Source: Perkinsus chesapeaki (lineage: Eukaryota > Perkinsozoa > Perkinsida > Perkinsidae). Taken from it: 39,972 bases of DNA. The notes beneath the pieces were generated by a model, which worked only from the letters and a program-made list of their open reading frames with translations, was not told the origin of the DNA and made no database searches. Position 1 is the first letter of the stretch. Every line of letters starts with the position of its first letter. The position numbers and the translations under genes are program-made. Below are positions 21,736-30,886 of this stretch, in pieces. The DNA is taken from NCBI GenBank assembly GCA_013115145.1, contig JAAPAO010000228.1, forward strand, positions 1 through 39,972. Reading direction: 5' to 3'.

Positions 21736-23694
21736 ATGTGCGGCATCTTCGCCTACGTTGGAGACCGACAAGCTCTTCCTTGCCTTATCAAGGCACTTAA
21801 GCGTTTAGAATATAGAGGTTATGATTCAGCAGGTATCGGTATCCACAATGGCAAGGAGTTGAAAATTGCCAAGAAGGTCGGTAAGGTTGCCAATCTTGAG
21901 GCCTATTGTGGTGGTGTTAATAACCCCGAGTATGCTGGTACAATGGGTATCGCTCACACTCGTTGGGCTACTCATGGTGCTCCTACTGATGCTAATGCTC
22001 ATCCTCATTTCACTGAAGATCGTAAGATTGCTGTAGTTCATAATGGTATTATTGAGAACTACGCCAGTCTACGTGAGGAGCTAATCAATAAGGGTTATCA
22101 CTTCACTTCCGAGACCGATACCGAGTTGCTGGCTCATTTGGTCGCTGATGTCCGTAAGCAGATGGGTCCCGAGCCCTCTTGGTCGGTCGTTGTTTCCTGC
22201 GCCTTGGCTAACGTCACTGGTACTTACGGTGTTGTCTTTATGTTTGAGGATGAGCCCGATCTCCTTATCGGTGCTCGTAAGGGTTCCCCTCTGATCTTGG
22301 GTGTTGGTGATGGTGAGTACATGCTTGCTTCTGATGCCTCTGCTGTTGTCGAGTACACCAAGGACGTCGTCTACATCCGTGACGGTGAGCTGGTTGAGAT
22401 CCGCAGGTCTGGCTATCGTATTAGAAACATGAGTGTGATCAGTGATCGTCGTATGTCCGTCGATGAGGATATCGATAACAACCCGTTGGTCGAGCTTGAG
22501 CTATCTTTGGAGCAGATCGAGAAAGGTGGTTACCCTCACTTCATGCTCAAGGAGATCATGGATCAGGCCCGCTGTCTCGAGAACTCCTGCCGTGGTCGGC
22601 TATACAGAATAACAGAGGAGACTGGTGTGCCCGAAGATGCCATCTCTAAAAAATGGGGTATACGTTTGGGTGGTCTGGATGTTACCATTGATGGAAAGGA
22701 TCGCACGGCCTTACAGACTATTGCTGATGCCGATCGTATCATTATATGTGCTTGTGGTACCTCATGGCACTCTGGCCTTATTGGAGAGTACCTTATCGAA
22801 CAACTTGCTCGTATTAACGTTGAGGTTGAATATGCCTCTGAATTCCGTTATCGTAATCCCCTATTAACTCCTAAGGACGTTGTTATTGTTATTTCACAGT
22901 CTGGTGAGACCGCCGATACCCTCGAGGCCGTGCGTATCGCCAGGGAGTACGGTGCGACTCCTATTGGTATTGTCAACACCGTTGGCTCTACTATTGCTCG
23001 CGAGACTGACGCCGGTATCTACCTTCACGCTGGTCCCGAAATCGGTGTGGCTTCCACCAAGGCCTTCACTTCAGAGGTTATGGTATTGACTCTCTTAGCC
23101 TTGAGATTGGGCATGTGCAGGAAGACTATTGCCCCCGAGTACTTCGATACTTTGTGCGATCAGCTATCGGAGTTCCCCAAGACTATTGAGAGGGTTCTCA
23201 AGCTCAGTGGCAAGGTCAAGGACCTCTCTAGATTCTTCCGCTTGGCTCAGAACTTCCTGTTCCTCGGTCGTGGTATTCACTACCCTGTTGCATTGGAAGG
23301 TGCTTTGAAGCTTAAGGAGATATCTTATATTCATGCTGAAGGCTATCCTGCTGCTGAGATGAAGCATGGTCCCATTGCTTTGATTGATCGTTTGATGCCT
23401 GTTGTCTGTATTGCCCCCAAGAGTGATCCTACCTACGATAAGGTTAAGGCTAATATCGAAGAGGTTAAGGCTCGTAACGGTGATCTTATCATCCTGACCG
23501 AGGAGGGAAATTACGACTTGGATAGGTTCGCCGGTGACAAGGATTTTGTCATTCGTGTGCCGACTGTCGATATTGTTTTACAGCCTATTGTGTTCACAAT
23601 ACCGCTGCAAATGCTTGCGTATTATATTGCCGACCTTCGTGGCTGCTCTATTGATCAGCCGAAGAATCTGGCCAAATCTGTAACTGTCGAGTAG
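21736..23694 (+). CDS. GFAT: Glutamine:fructose-6-P aminotransferase, copy 3
   Basis: 652 residues, intronless, all catalytic motifs as in copies 1 and 2. Differences: TSEVMVLTLL where the others have TSQVMVLTL, a Lys in the tail (DQPKNLAKSVTVE instead of DQPRNLAKSVTVE), and its own linker (RMSVDEDIDNNPLVELELSL, TEETGVPEDAISKKWGIR). The N-terminal 165 codons and the block around CGTSWHSG to SQSGETAD again match the other copies nearly base for base. The tail residue change is conservative and probably tolerated. The gene is followed by an inverted pair GCTTGCTCG / CGAGCAAG at about 23715-23735, a possible 3'-end hairpin. Confidence 0.98.
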   Translation: MCGIFAYVGDRQALPCLIKALKRLEYRGYDSAGIGIHNGKELKIAKKVGKVANLEAYCGGVNNPEYAGTMGIAHTRWATHGAPTDANAHPHFTEDRKIAVVHNGIIENYASLREELINKGYHFTSETDTELLAHLVADVRKQMGPEPSWSVVVSCALANVTGTYGVVFMFEDEPDLLIGARKGSPLILGVGDGEYMLASDASAVVEYTKDVVYIRDGELVEIRRSGYRIRNMSVISDRRMSVDEDIDNNPLVELELSLEQIEKGGYPHFMLKEIMDQARCLENSCRGRLYRITEETGVPEDAISKKWGIRLGGLDVTIDGKDRTALQTIADADRIIICACGTSWHSGLIGEYLIEQLARINVEVEYASEFRYRNPLLTPKDVVIVISQSGETADTLEAVRIAREYGATPIGIVNTVGSTIARETDAGIYLHAGPEIGVASTKAFTSEVMVLTLLALRLGMCRKTIAPEYFDTLCDQLSEFPKTIERVLKLSGKVKDLSRFFRLAQNFLFLGRGIHYPVALEGALKLKEISYIHAEGYPAAEMKHGPIALIDRLMPVVCIAPKSDPTYDKVKANIEEVKARNGDLIILTEEGNYDLDRFAGDKDFVIRVPTVDIVLQPIVFTIPLQMLAYYIADLRGCSIDQPKNLAKSVTVE

Positions 23695-24363
23695 GTTCGA
23701 GGAAAGCATCTCCGGCTTGCTCGTTTTCGAGCAAGGATGACCTACAACTTTCGATGACTGTGTCTCTAACTTGCGCACTTTTCTGTATGAAATATAAAGT
23801 GCATTCAATGCCTTCGCTACCGTTATTTACTCAGTATCATCACATTGTGACTCCAATACTATCTTAAACCTGATTCGTGTACATTCTCCTTTTTCTCATC
23901 AACCTATCTCACGAGTAGTGTTTTCATAGTTGTTAGAGGGATACACACTTGTAAATTCCACCAAACCGGCATACGGGAAATCTCTATCGCTGAGTAATTC
24001 GCTTGTGGAGTCTGGGTGGATTATGCTCGAATAAGGGTTCGGAAGATTCGTGCGGCTTTGTGGATATTCAAGCCACATAAGAGGCACGAAAATACGAATG
24101 AGAAAGCGTGTCAGATTTGCAGGTCGGTTCCCGCTCTGGACTGTCGTTTCGCGGCGCGCGGCTAAGTGCTGTTTTAGTTTACTCAATATATCGTTGTCAA
24201 GTGGTTACTCAATATAACTCAAAGCACTTGGCTGAATGTCAGCTTCTCTCATAACACAATAGAAAACAAGATTTAAAGGTGGCACGCAATCATCGAGTCA
24301 AGGTCACCTCGAATCACATCCACTGCCTGCCAGACTTCCAGTGTGGTAACTGCATAGAATGCG
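23695..24363. other. Convergent intergenic region
   Basis: This is the 3' flank of GFAT copy 3 and of the minus-strand gene at 24364-24838. The frame at 23899-24186 (-) has no supporting feature. Gene organisation changes here, from plus-strand intronless genes to minus-strand genes with long introns. Confidence 0.5.
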
Positions 24364-24838
24364 TTAAGAAAGAGTATCATAACGACCGATCTCACTCGCT
24401 TCTTTCAGCCACTCATCAACCTCGGTGCGCGTTTCTCCTGTTGTGTCCTTCAGATGGGCCACGGCGCCGACGAGGCTAACAATGACCTTCACTAGTTTGC
24501 CTGCTCAACGCATAACTTACTCTCCCCTATCCAGCGATCGCGCTGCCCGTGTTATACTGTTAAGGTTTTTAGATGTCGGATCGGTAAATGGCAGAAGGGA
24601 AGTGCGATAAACTGAAATATACAACTCAGGCAGGAATCAGGAATGATAACTCACATTCCTCCGGAGCACCGTCTGCTCCTTCTTTCTTCATCTCATCAGC
24701 ATCTCTTCTATCAAGTCTATACAGGGACGCAAAAACGCGAGCCAGCATCGTGCTCATCATGGTTGGCTTCTCGGGCATGAACGCCGAAGTTACAAGCCGA
24801 GGCAGCTGACGTTCAAAACGAACCTGACAAAATGCCAT
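24364..24838 (-). CDS. Small two-exon protein, unknown
   Basis: Exon 2 (24364-24491) reads KVIVSLVGAVAHLKDTTGET then RTEVDEWLKEASEIGRYDTL and ends in TAA. Exon 1 ends at 24655 with DEMKKEGADGAPEE. The 163-nt intron (24492-24654) has GTGAGT...ACTAG ends, and the join keeps phase (T|TG = Leu). The start is uncertain: ATG at 24838 (first in frame) or 24757 (MLARVFASLYRLDRRD). Charged and probably soluble, about 76-103 residues. No domain recognised. Confidence 0.6.
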
Positions 24839-24986
24839 CCGAAGAATACAGGCGGAAAATGTCCCACCTTGAGGGCTCCAGCGCTGTACACTGGTGGGAG
24901 AGGAGATGGTAAAGTGTCTAGAACAACAGCCTTGGTCTCATTACGGATGGAGGGAAGCTGAAAATATCATTAATAAAAGAGTCGGT

Positions 24987-25660
24987 TCATTCCACCGCAT
25001 GTGAAGAGTGAAGATGCAGCGGCGGTTGAAGCCATAAAGTAAAGTGGCCTTCTTTGGGTTGCAACGAAGTTATTCTTACATCTGCAAACTTCGCTATGGT
25101 ATCTCGAACGTCGCCTTTATCATGCATCAAATCCATTGATAACGACAAAGCTGATTGACTAGCAAAGGCCACTGAGGGAATGAAAGTCACTGCGCCACAA
25201 AACTCTGTAGTCCTACCGTCCATGGCAGCGTGCTTGTCTTCATCCAAAGAATTGAGGGCAACTTCGAGTGCGGCAACTTCGCCCTTCAAGCCAGCAACGT
25301 CACCCTGAAGCCATGCGTATGCGTGCAACAATTCATACCGCTCTTTCTTGGCAAATCTTACTGCGTGCTCGGACATAATCGAATCCAATCGCTCAGCGAA
25401 ATCCATTTTCATATCGGCCATCTCATCAGTCACCGTATTCAACTAAATAAAAATGCCTCTACCAGGGATCGAATCTATGCTTCACCACCCACCTCCTCCT
25501 CGTAATGGGCTCTGGCCTTCTCCGAAGCTTCCGCCGCTGCCACTGTGATCCTCTCAGCAGCATCAGTTGCATCATCGAACCTCCTCCCTGTTATCTCAAC
25601 AAGTCTATCGACCAACTCCTCAGTAGAAAGATCTGTAATGAGAAGAGATAATTCTGCCAT
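24987..25660 (-). CDS. Coiled-coil protein, unknown, two exons
   Basis: Exon 1 (25493-25660) begins MAELSLLITDLSTEELVDRL and continues as a helical, alanine- and glutamate-rich segment (DAAERITVAAAEASEKARAH). Exon 2 (24987-25442) continues LNTVTDEMADMKMDFAERLD and has heptad-like spacing through LQGDVAGLKGEVAALEVAL, so a coiled coil of roughly residues 25-125 is likely. The 50-nt intron (25443-25492) opens with GTGGGT and closes with a T-rich tract and TTTAG, and phase is kept. The ATG at 25660 may not be the true start: the acidic protein upstream on the same strand could be joined to it by unresolved exons. The C-terminal part after residue 130 lacks heptads. Confidence 0.6.
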
Positions 25661-25797
25661 CTACGAGATTGCTTCCAGATCTCAGCATTCACATCAAATT
25701 AGTTTTTCACTTCCGGCTCGCATTAATCCTACGTACTGAGCACCGGCCGATTCGACCTCTCATAAATGCATTTATAAAGCTGTTATCAATAGATCAA

Positions 25798-26738
25798 TTA
25801 GTGGCAAGTATGAACTGTCTCACAGTGGGACGATAATTTCCCAGCTTTGCCTCTGAAGCCATCCTTCTCACTTTGGCATTCACGTCTTTCTATTTCCATG
25901 GCGCCCTCCTTGGTAGTAGGATCGGGGGTATCTTCGGCAGTAGCAGAATCTTTATCGGGTTCGTAATCCTCGCTCAACCTCGGTTCGGATTCAGAAGCGG
26001 TCACCTGTGCGGTTATTCCGAACTCGCTTCGGCCGAAGATCCACACTTACCTCCGAAGCCTGGTCTTGTTCTCCCTCACTAGAAATCGTATCTTTCGCAC
26101 TCGGAAGATTCTCCTTCTGTTCCTGGTGGCCACCAAGCTGGATCTCTTCAATTGGTAACTTCTCCTCCCAACTTGATAGAGACATCTCCTCGCCCGGAAG
26201 AACTCCTTCATCCGATGAATTCTCCGCAGTGCGGAGCTTATCGGAGATCTTCACATCATTGGCAACATCTGCACTCTCTTCACCCGTACTTCCACTGCCC
26301 TCCTGCGCACTCGAAAGATTCTCCTCCTCCTTAGGCTGCGCACTCGAAAGATTCCCCTCCTCCACTGGTTGCGCACTCGAAAGATTCCCCTCCTCCTCTG
26401 GTTGCGCACTCGAAAGATTCTCCTCCTCTGGTTGCGAACTCGAAAGATTTTCCCCCTCCTTAGGTTGCGCACTCGATAGACTCTCACTAGATTTCCCAGC
26501 TTCAACCGGTACGACTTTAAGCGCTTCAGCAAGAGAAGGGTCCGAGCTCTTAGCACCAACAGACTCGGCCTCGCTCACAGCCTTCTCCACGGCGGTATTG
26601 GTATCGCCCTTCTCTATCCTAACAAGGCAAAGATGGAACAAACGTGATTTACATAGGATTTCGCTGTCTAACAGTTACCGTAAGATTCTCCCCTATATAC
26701 CCTCTCCTATTCAAAGATAATCTACCAACAACCATCAT
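25798..26738 (-). CDS. Acidic protein with NLSSAQ repeats, unknown
   Basis: Exon 1 (26701-26738) encodes MMVVGRLSLNRR; an 82-nt intron (26619-26700) has GTATAT...TTAG ends. Exon 2 (26051-26618) holds the repeats; a 46-nt intron (26005-26050) has GTAAGT...CACAG; exon 3 (from 26004) continues VTASESEPRLSEDYEPDKDS. All joins keep phase. Residues about 55-115 consist of degenerate units of 10-12 residues of the form ENLSSAQPEE. The protein is very acidic and Ser-rich with almost no hydrophobic core, so it is probably disordered. The 3' end is unresolved: the open frame stops at 25798, but a donor-like GTGAGA at 25823 suggests it may splice onward, perhaps into the coiled-coil gene downstream. The function cannot be read from the sequence. 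Confidence 0.55.
26290..26490 (-). repeat. In-frame minisatellite, 30-36 bp units
   Basis: The plus strand shows GCGCACTCGAAAGATTC repeating at about 30-36 base spacing with 6-7 imperfect units. All spacings are multiples of three, so the array can expand or contract without breaking the frame of the acidic protein. Confidence 0.9.
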
Positions 26739-27092
26739 CACGGAATCGAGATGAAATACGGAGCAATTACAATTATTATATTATATAAACGTTTACTATA
26801 TAATAATAAAGTTCTGCCAGGAATGTCGGTCCTAGACTGAAGTCAAGCAACATCGTTCAATCTTCCAGGGAACATTCTATCATTATCTACGACTCAAGTC
26901 TCTGCGATTTCGCACGCATGCACCTACCGCTCGCCCTCCGAACGACTCGTCCAACAAGCCAAATCAGAAATTGGAAATCCGTAGAAGATTCAACTGTTCT
27001 AAAGATCGGTAAGAGTATCTTGGCTTGATGCAAAACTTACGCCTAGTGTGTTGAAATCGATCGAGTAATCGATATTTAAATCCAACATAAAC

Positions 27093-27768
27093 TTACTTTC
27101 CTAGGAACCTCTTCATTTCCGGGAAGTCGTCGATATTATTATTAATATAAAAACCAGCTCCAACACCAGCGGCAGCAGATAAGGCCACAAACCGGGGACC
27201 CCAGCCTAATGGATAGTAATGTAGGCTACACACGGGACAACCCAGGTTCTATCCCCACCAACCGTAATTAAATCATAATTGTGATGCCATACTCTAGCCA
27301 ACAAAGCCAGGAGAACGATACAGAAAAACGGTTTTCCCCTTAGGTATAAGGGGAAAACCCGAAAACCGAAAACCCGATTCAAAAAGTCCAAAAATGGTCC
27401 CTTAAACACACCCATCAGACATTATTCCATCACACATCGTTTACTTCCCCAAGGCTCGGCTGCCGCGCCTCATGCATTGGACTTGAGGTGACATTTTACA
27501 CTTCAGGAGGCCCAACTCGAAATAGGCTTTTAAACTTGCTGCTGTAAACTGTTTTCTCTATAAACTTTTCCAACTGTAAAGCTGGGCCGAAATCATATCT
27601 CATCGATCAGTAGTAGGTCCCGGCTCATTTATTACGTGGTTTGCTGGCAGCCTGCCTCGCCGCTTCAACGCTTGCTGCTGCTCCCGCTGTCTTCTGAGCT
27701 GATGTTCTTGTCGCTTCTTCTAGAAGATACCGACTCAGACGAATAGCATTTGTTGATGATGATGTCAT
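27093..27768 (-). CDS. Small single-span membrane protein, two exons
   Basis: Exon 1 (27636-27768) encodes MTSSSTNAIRLSRYLLEEAT and a basic, Ala-rich segment ending AARQAASKP. Exon 2 (27093-27205) encodes WGPRFVALSAAAGVGAGFYI then NNNIDDFPEMKRFLGK and a TAA stop. The C|GC junction completes an Arg codon, giving 81 residues in all. The basic, Ser/Ala-rich start without acidic residues in the first 16, followed by one hydrophobic span, resembles small mitochondrial inner-membrane subunits; that is an inference. The 430-nt intron (27206-27635) begins GTAATAAATG and ends CATTAG, and is made largely of a tRNA-like repeat in antisense. Confidence 0.65.
27206..27635 (+). mobile_element. tRNA-like SINE candidate forming an intron
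   Basis: Read on the plus strand it starts CTAATGGATAGTAATGTAGG (A-box-like, cf. the CCTAATGGATAAGGC of tRNA-Arg genes), has a B-box GGTTCTATCCC at 27245-27255, and ends CCCGGCTCATTTATTAC at 27635. Its two ends coincide exactly with the intron borders of the minus-strand gene. A 13-bp hairpin lies inside (27330-27359). Confidence 0.6.
27330..27359. repeat. Perfect 13-bp inverted repeat, 4-nt loop
   Basis: GGTTTTCCCCTTA, loop GGTA, then TAAGGGGAAAACC. A third partial copy (AAAACCCGAAAACCGAAAACCC) follows at once. It lies in the middle of the 27206-27635 intron. Confidence 0.95.
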
Positions 27769-28306
27769 AGAAAATTTTACGCCAAATAAATGGAAAAAAT
27801 CAAACCTATTCGGAAATGGTAACATCATGTTACTAACCATGAACACCCTACGTGAACATAATGCACGCTTAGAGCTAAGATACTCAACTTATCACTTTTC
27901 CTAGTGTTCTTCTCCCGATACCGAATATGAAAATGAGAGAAGGATGGATTATTGCCACTATGAGCCTGAGTGTCGTGACGCTAAAAAGCGGCACTCCAGC
28001 GAATGTATATATCTTTGATACGATCGGTACCTCCCCATGATTCTAGATCGGGCAAAGCTCTTCTGCCGGCAGATGAAACTTTCGAATGAGTTGACGAAGC
28101 AGGTCCATGGTACCGTTACCAAATGGCGTTCTTAATTTCACTTTGAAATTGCAGTACCTAACGTTCTTGGAATTCACATTTCGCAGAAAAAGCGGAAATT
28201 TTCCAGAAGAAAACATAACAAAGCGACACAGAGCGAACTCAGCTTCCCCACCATAATATTTACTCTGCCTTTCCCAGTAACAATAAAGCTAGAGGTGTCA
28301 GAAACT

Positions 28307-28568
28307 TCACCGTTCCGTTCGCCAAGCGAATAAGCTCCTGATTTTATCCATGAATGTCATCTCTTCTATCTCCTCATCAATTTCCTCATCCTCCTCAGGA
28401 AGCTCTCCCTCCCATTCAGATTCTCTTATTTTCGCTATTCTCAATTTTTCATCCTTATTAGGCATCTCGAACGAATACAAAGGTTCATCATCGTCCCTAT
28501 ATTTACCCTCCAAAGGATGCCGTTCGACAATGGCTGGCCGAGGAGGAACAACAGGCGTCGGGTCCCAC
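28307..28568 (-). CDS. C-terminal exon of an acidic small protein
   Basis: The exon opens after CTGCTAG at 28568 and reads WDPTPVVPPRPAIVERHPLE, continues GKYRDDDEPLYSFEMPNKDE and an acidic stretch GELPEEDEEIDEEIEE, and ends FMDKIRSLFAWRTER with a TGA. The proline-rich start, acidic middle and basic-aromatic tail are clearly non-random. The 5' exon is not certain: a phase-compatible candidate (MNGFAFGELWIIWA, near 28825-28785) would need the weak donor GTCTTG and overlaps the stop of the gene upstream. No family recognised. Confidence 0.5.
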
Positions 28569-28829
28569 CTAGCAGCAATTCCGTGGCGCGTGACGAAAAT
28601 GATATCCGAATAGTGACTTTTTACTAAATAGTTGCCTGATAATCTCGAAAATTTCGCCTACACTCCTACAGCATCCTACACCAGACAAAACTCAATATTT
28701 TAAACCCGTCTGCCGTTACTAAACCCCCCTATGAAAGCTCGAGCTCACCTCTAATAAAGATTGAACGAGGTGAGGGAAATAATCAAGACGCCCAGATGAT
28801 CCAAAGCTCTCCAAAGGCAAATCCGTTCA

Positions 28830-29098
28830 TTACAGTTCTCTGATCTCCTCATGTATATAATCATATTCTCCATTTGGATTGGCAATAATTCTAAGGATGC
28901 CTCCAAAGGACATAGCTGCCAGAATGGCCTTGAATGGTATCAAGTTCAGGAACCGATCGCCTGATGGACTGGTTAAGCATCCAGACTAGTGATCGAAAGG
29001 TCCCGCGTTCGAAGATTGAAGCGCTGAAAGTTCTGTAAAGTTTAGCTTCGCTCCGCCCCTTCTCTATTACTCTCTCCTCCATGTACAGCATAGATTGT
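28830..29098 (-). CDS. 3' exons of a small membrane protein, unknown
   Basis: Exon 29071-29098 (TIYAVHGGE) joins over a 110-nt intron (28961-29070) to exon 28830-28960 (DRFLNLIPFKAILAAMSFGG then ILRIIANPNGEYDYIHEEIR and EL, stop TAA). The join A|GC gives Ser and keeps phase. IPFKAILAAMSFGGILRIIA is a likely membrane-spanning segment. The 5' exons could not be traced. No family recognised. Confidence 0.5.
28961..29070 (+). mobile_element. Compact tRNA-like SINE candidate forming an intron
   Basis: At 110 bases this is the shortest and clearest copy. It starts CTGATGGACTGGTTAAGCAT (A-box-like), has the B-box GCGTTCGAAG at 29005-29014, and ends CCGCCCCTTCTCTATTAC at 29070. Its ends coincide with the splice sites of the minus-strand gene: GTAATAGAG as donor and CCATCAG as acceptor. 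Confidence 0.6.
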
Positions 29099-30518
29099 CT
29101 GAGAAGGATGCCTCCTTTGACTTAGACGACACCCAACAGCTGCGGCTTGTCGAAACATTTATAAGAAAAATGTAAAGGGTCATAAGTAGAAGTAGGCTAG
29201 GTAACAGTGGCGTCCTCCCCGACACCGCCGTTTTGCCCATTTTGCCGAAAATGCCGGCTTATAATTGAACCTCTCCTCATAAAGTCAAGCCCCCTCCCAA
29301 TTTTGCAAGCCTAAAATGCTTTTAGTACTTCTGGTCCAGAAGTCACGAATTAGGACTCTCCAGAAATCCTAGTCGGAATCCACAGGTTCTAATGAGTCCT
29401 GACACATCAGGAATTCGAGACTTGTTGTACACAGGAAAGTTCGAAACACCGAGCGAACTGTCCTCTTTTTGAAGTCTGAGAGTCAGAATCGATTCATTTG
29501 TAAGAAGGAATCTGAGTAGTAAAATCAGCTAATTGCACGACCACAGTTCACATAGTGCCACCATTCGATCTACAACTAGAATGCCAGCTTAACCAAGCCA
29601 ACGAAGGGCGCAGAAGAGAAACGATACGACAAACTCTGAAGAGCTTATTCTTCCCAGTGTTGCTTTTTAATCCCGATAAAAATCTTAACCAGCTTGCAGC
29701 TGACATCCCCCTTTCCAAGCACCACACCAAATTCAACGAGTTAAAACTCTCATGACTATTACAGAAATAATGACCGCTGCGCCACAAAATTAATAACGAC
29801 CATTTGCATCTTCGAATCGAGACTCCTTTGGTGGGAACCTGTCACACGCACGGTCGAAGCTAGGATACGTTCCAGCATAACCACGAAACTAAACTGAGTT
29901 TTTTGAACTTGATTAACCAAGACGCCGCGGACACGCTCATCAGCCGCCTCAAAATAAGAATAAATACAAACCGTACGTGAATGCTCTTTCCACGAACTTT
30001 GAAACCGGTTGTGAGAATGGAGTGTGAAATTCCCGAACATATTACAAATTTTTCATCACTTTTCTGGTCATCGGCAACTCATCCGGGTTGAGAAGAACAA
30101 AGGCGATCATACCCACACTGGTCAGACCGATCATGCTACCATACACGGATAGTCTTTCACGATCTGAAAGGAAGCACGCTCCAACCTAAGATACTGTCGA
30201 GGTAACCAAGATACGATTGCGCGCTGCGAAGATTATAACTGGAGTCCAGAAAATATATTTCAAAAAGCTGTCTTGTAGTCCAAGGCAACCCTTCCATTAA
30301 TTCGTTGGTGACCAACGTAGTGCACTCCCCTTGCTAAATAAAACTTGACCAGCATGATAAATTATCATGGCTTGGACAAGTTAACTTACCAAGCGAATCT
30401 TAATGACTTCCAACACTAATGTTTTTTACCATCACAATCACTGAACCAAATAGTACGGGAGAGTTCACTCAAAACGACCACTAATGCTAATCGATCGGAT
30501 GATCGATCATAAGATCCC
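29099..30518. other. Unresolved stretch
   Basis: Apart from the possible exon at 29802-30040 there is no confident gene. A plus-strand frame at 29555-29755 (MPPFDLQLECQLNQ...) and a minus frame at 29548-29787 overlap, and neither is supported. The motif ATTTTGTGGCGCAG (complement of CTGCGCCACAAAAT at about 29768) is one of a dispersed set. Confidence 0.4.
29802..30040 (-). CDS. Possible exon, unknown
   Basis: An open stretch with protein-like composition (EAADERVRGVLVNQVQKTQF and FVVMLERILASTVRVTG). A possible donor GTCGTT follows CAAATG at 29801. No joined neighbour was established and the family is not recognised. Chance openness cannot be excluded. Confidence 0.3.
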
Positions 30519-30772
30519 TTACACAGCAAAAGTGCCGAAATTGTCTTCCCTCAATTCCACCACCCCTCCCATGCCTATTACAAGTGACTCTCCTTCCATC
30601 TCTAGTTGACAAAGTCGATCTTCTTGGATTTTCAAAGTAAGTCCAGTTCAGCCTTGCCGCTCGCCGCAGGAACATCTCAGAACACCAACAACCAACTTAT
30701 TAATAATTTCACACAAGTCGAAAATTTCATCTTCGCGACCCTCCCCGAACCCCGCATCACCGCGAAACTCCA
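30519..30772 (-). CDS. Possible two exons of an unknown protein
   Basis: EFRGDAGFGEGREDEIFDL (from 30772, after CCTCACAG) can be joined in phase over an intron starting GTGAAATT near 30714 to RLCQLEMEGESLVIGMGGVV then ELREDNFGTFAV and a TAA at 30519-30521. Without an intron the same frame is interrupted by one TGA. The segment GTAATAGGCATGGGAGG (complement of 30565-30581) inside this reading also matches the shared intron donor of this region, so the true 3' structure is uncertain. Confidence 0.35.
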
Positions 30773-30886
30773 CTGTGAGGATTCTGCAATGTTTCCAGAT
30801 TTTGCAAATATGCCTCTGTAACCCCCAAACACTACACAAAGACAATGCACTGAAACATTCAATCATTAAAAAACTTCGCTCCGCCA

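Noticed and set aside
27206-27262. Functional tRNA gene
   Set aside because: A- and B-box words are present, but no convincing acceptor or anticodon stem pairs; it is a tRNA-derived relic at best.
30640-30660. TGA after CSCGERQG as a selenocysteine codon
   Set aside because: A phase-compatible intron removes it, and no SECIS-like element was recognised.
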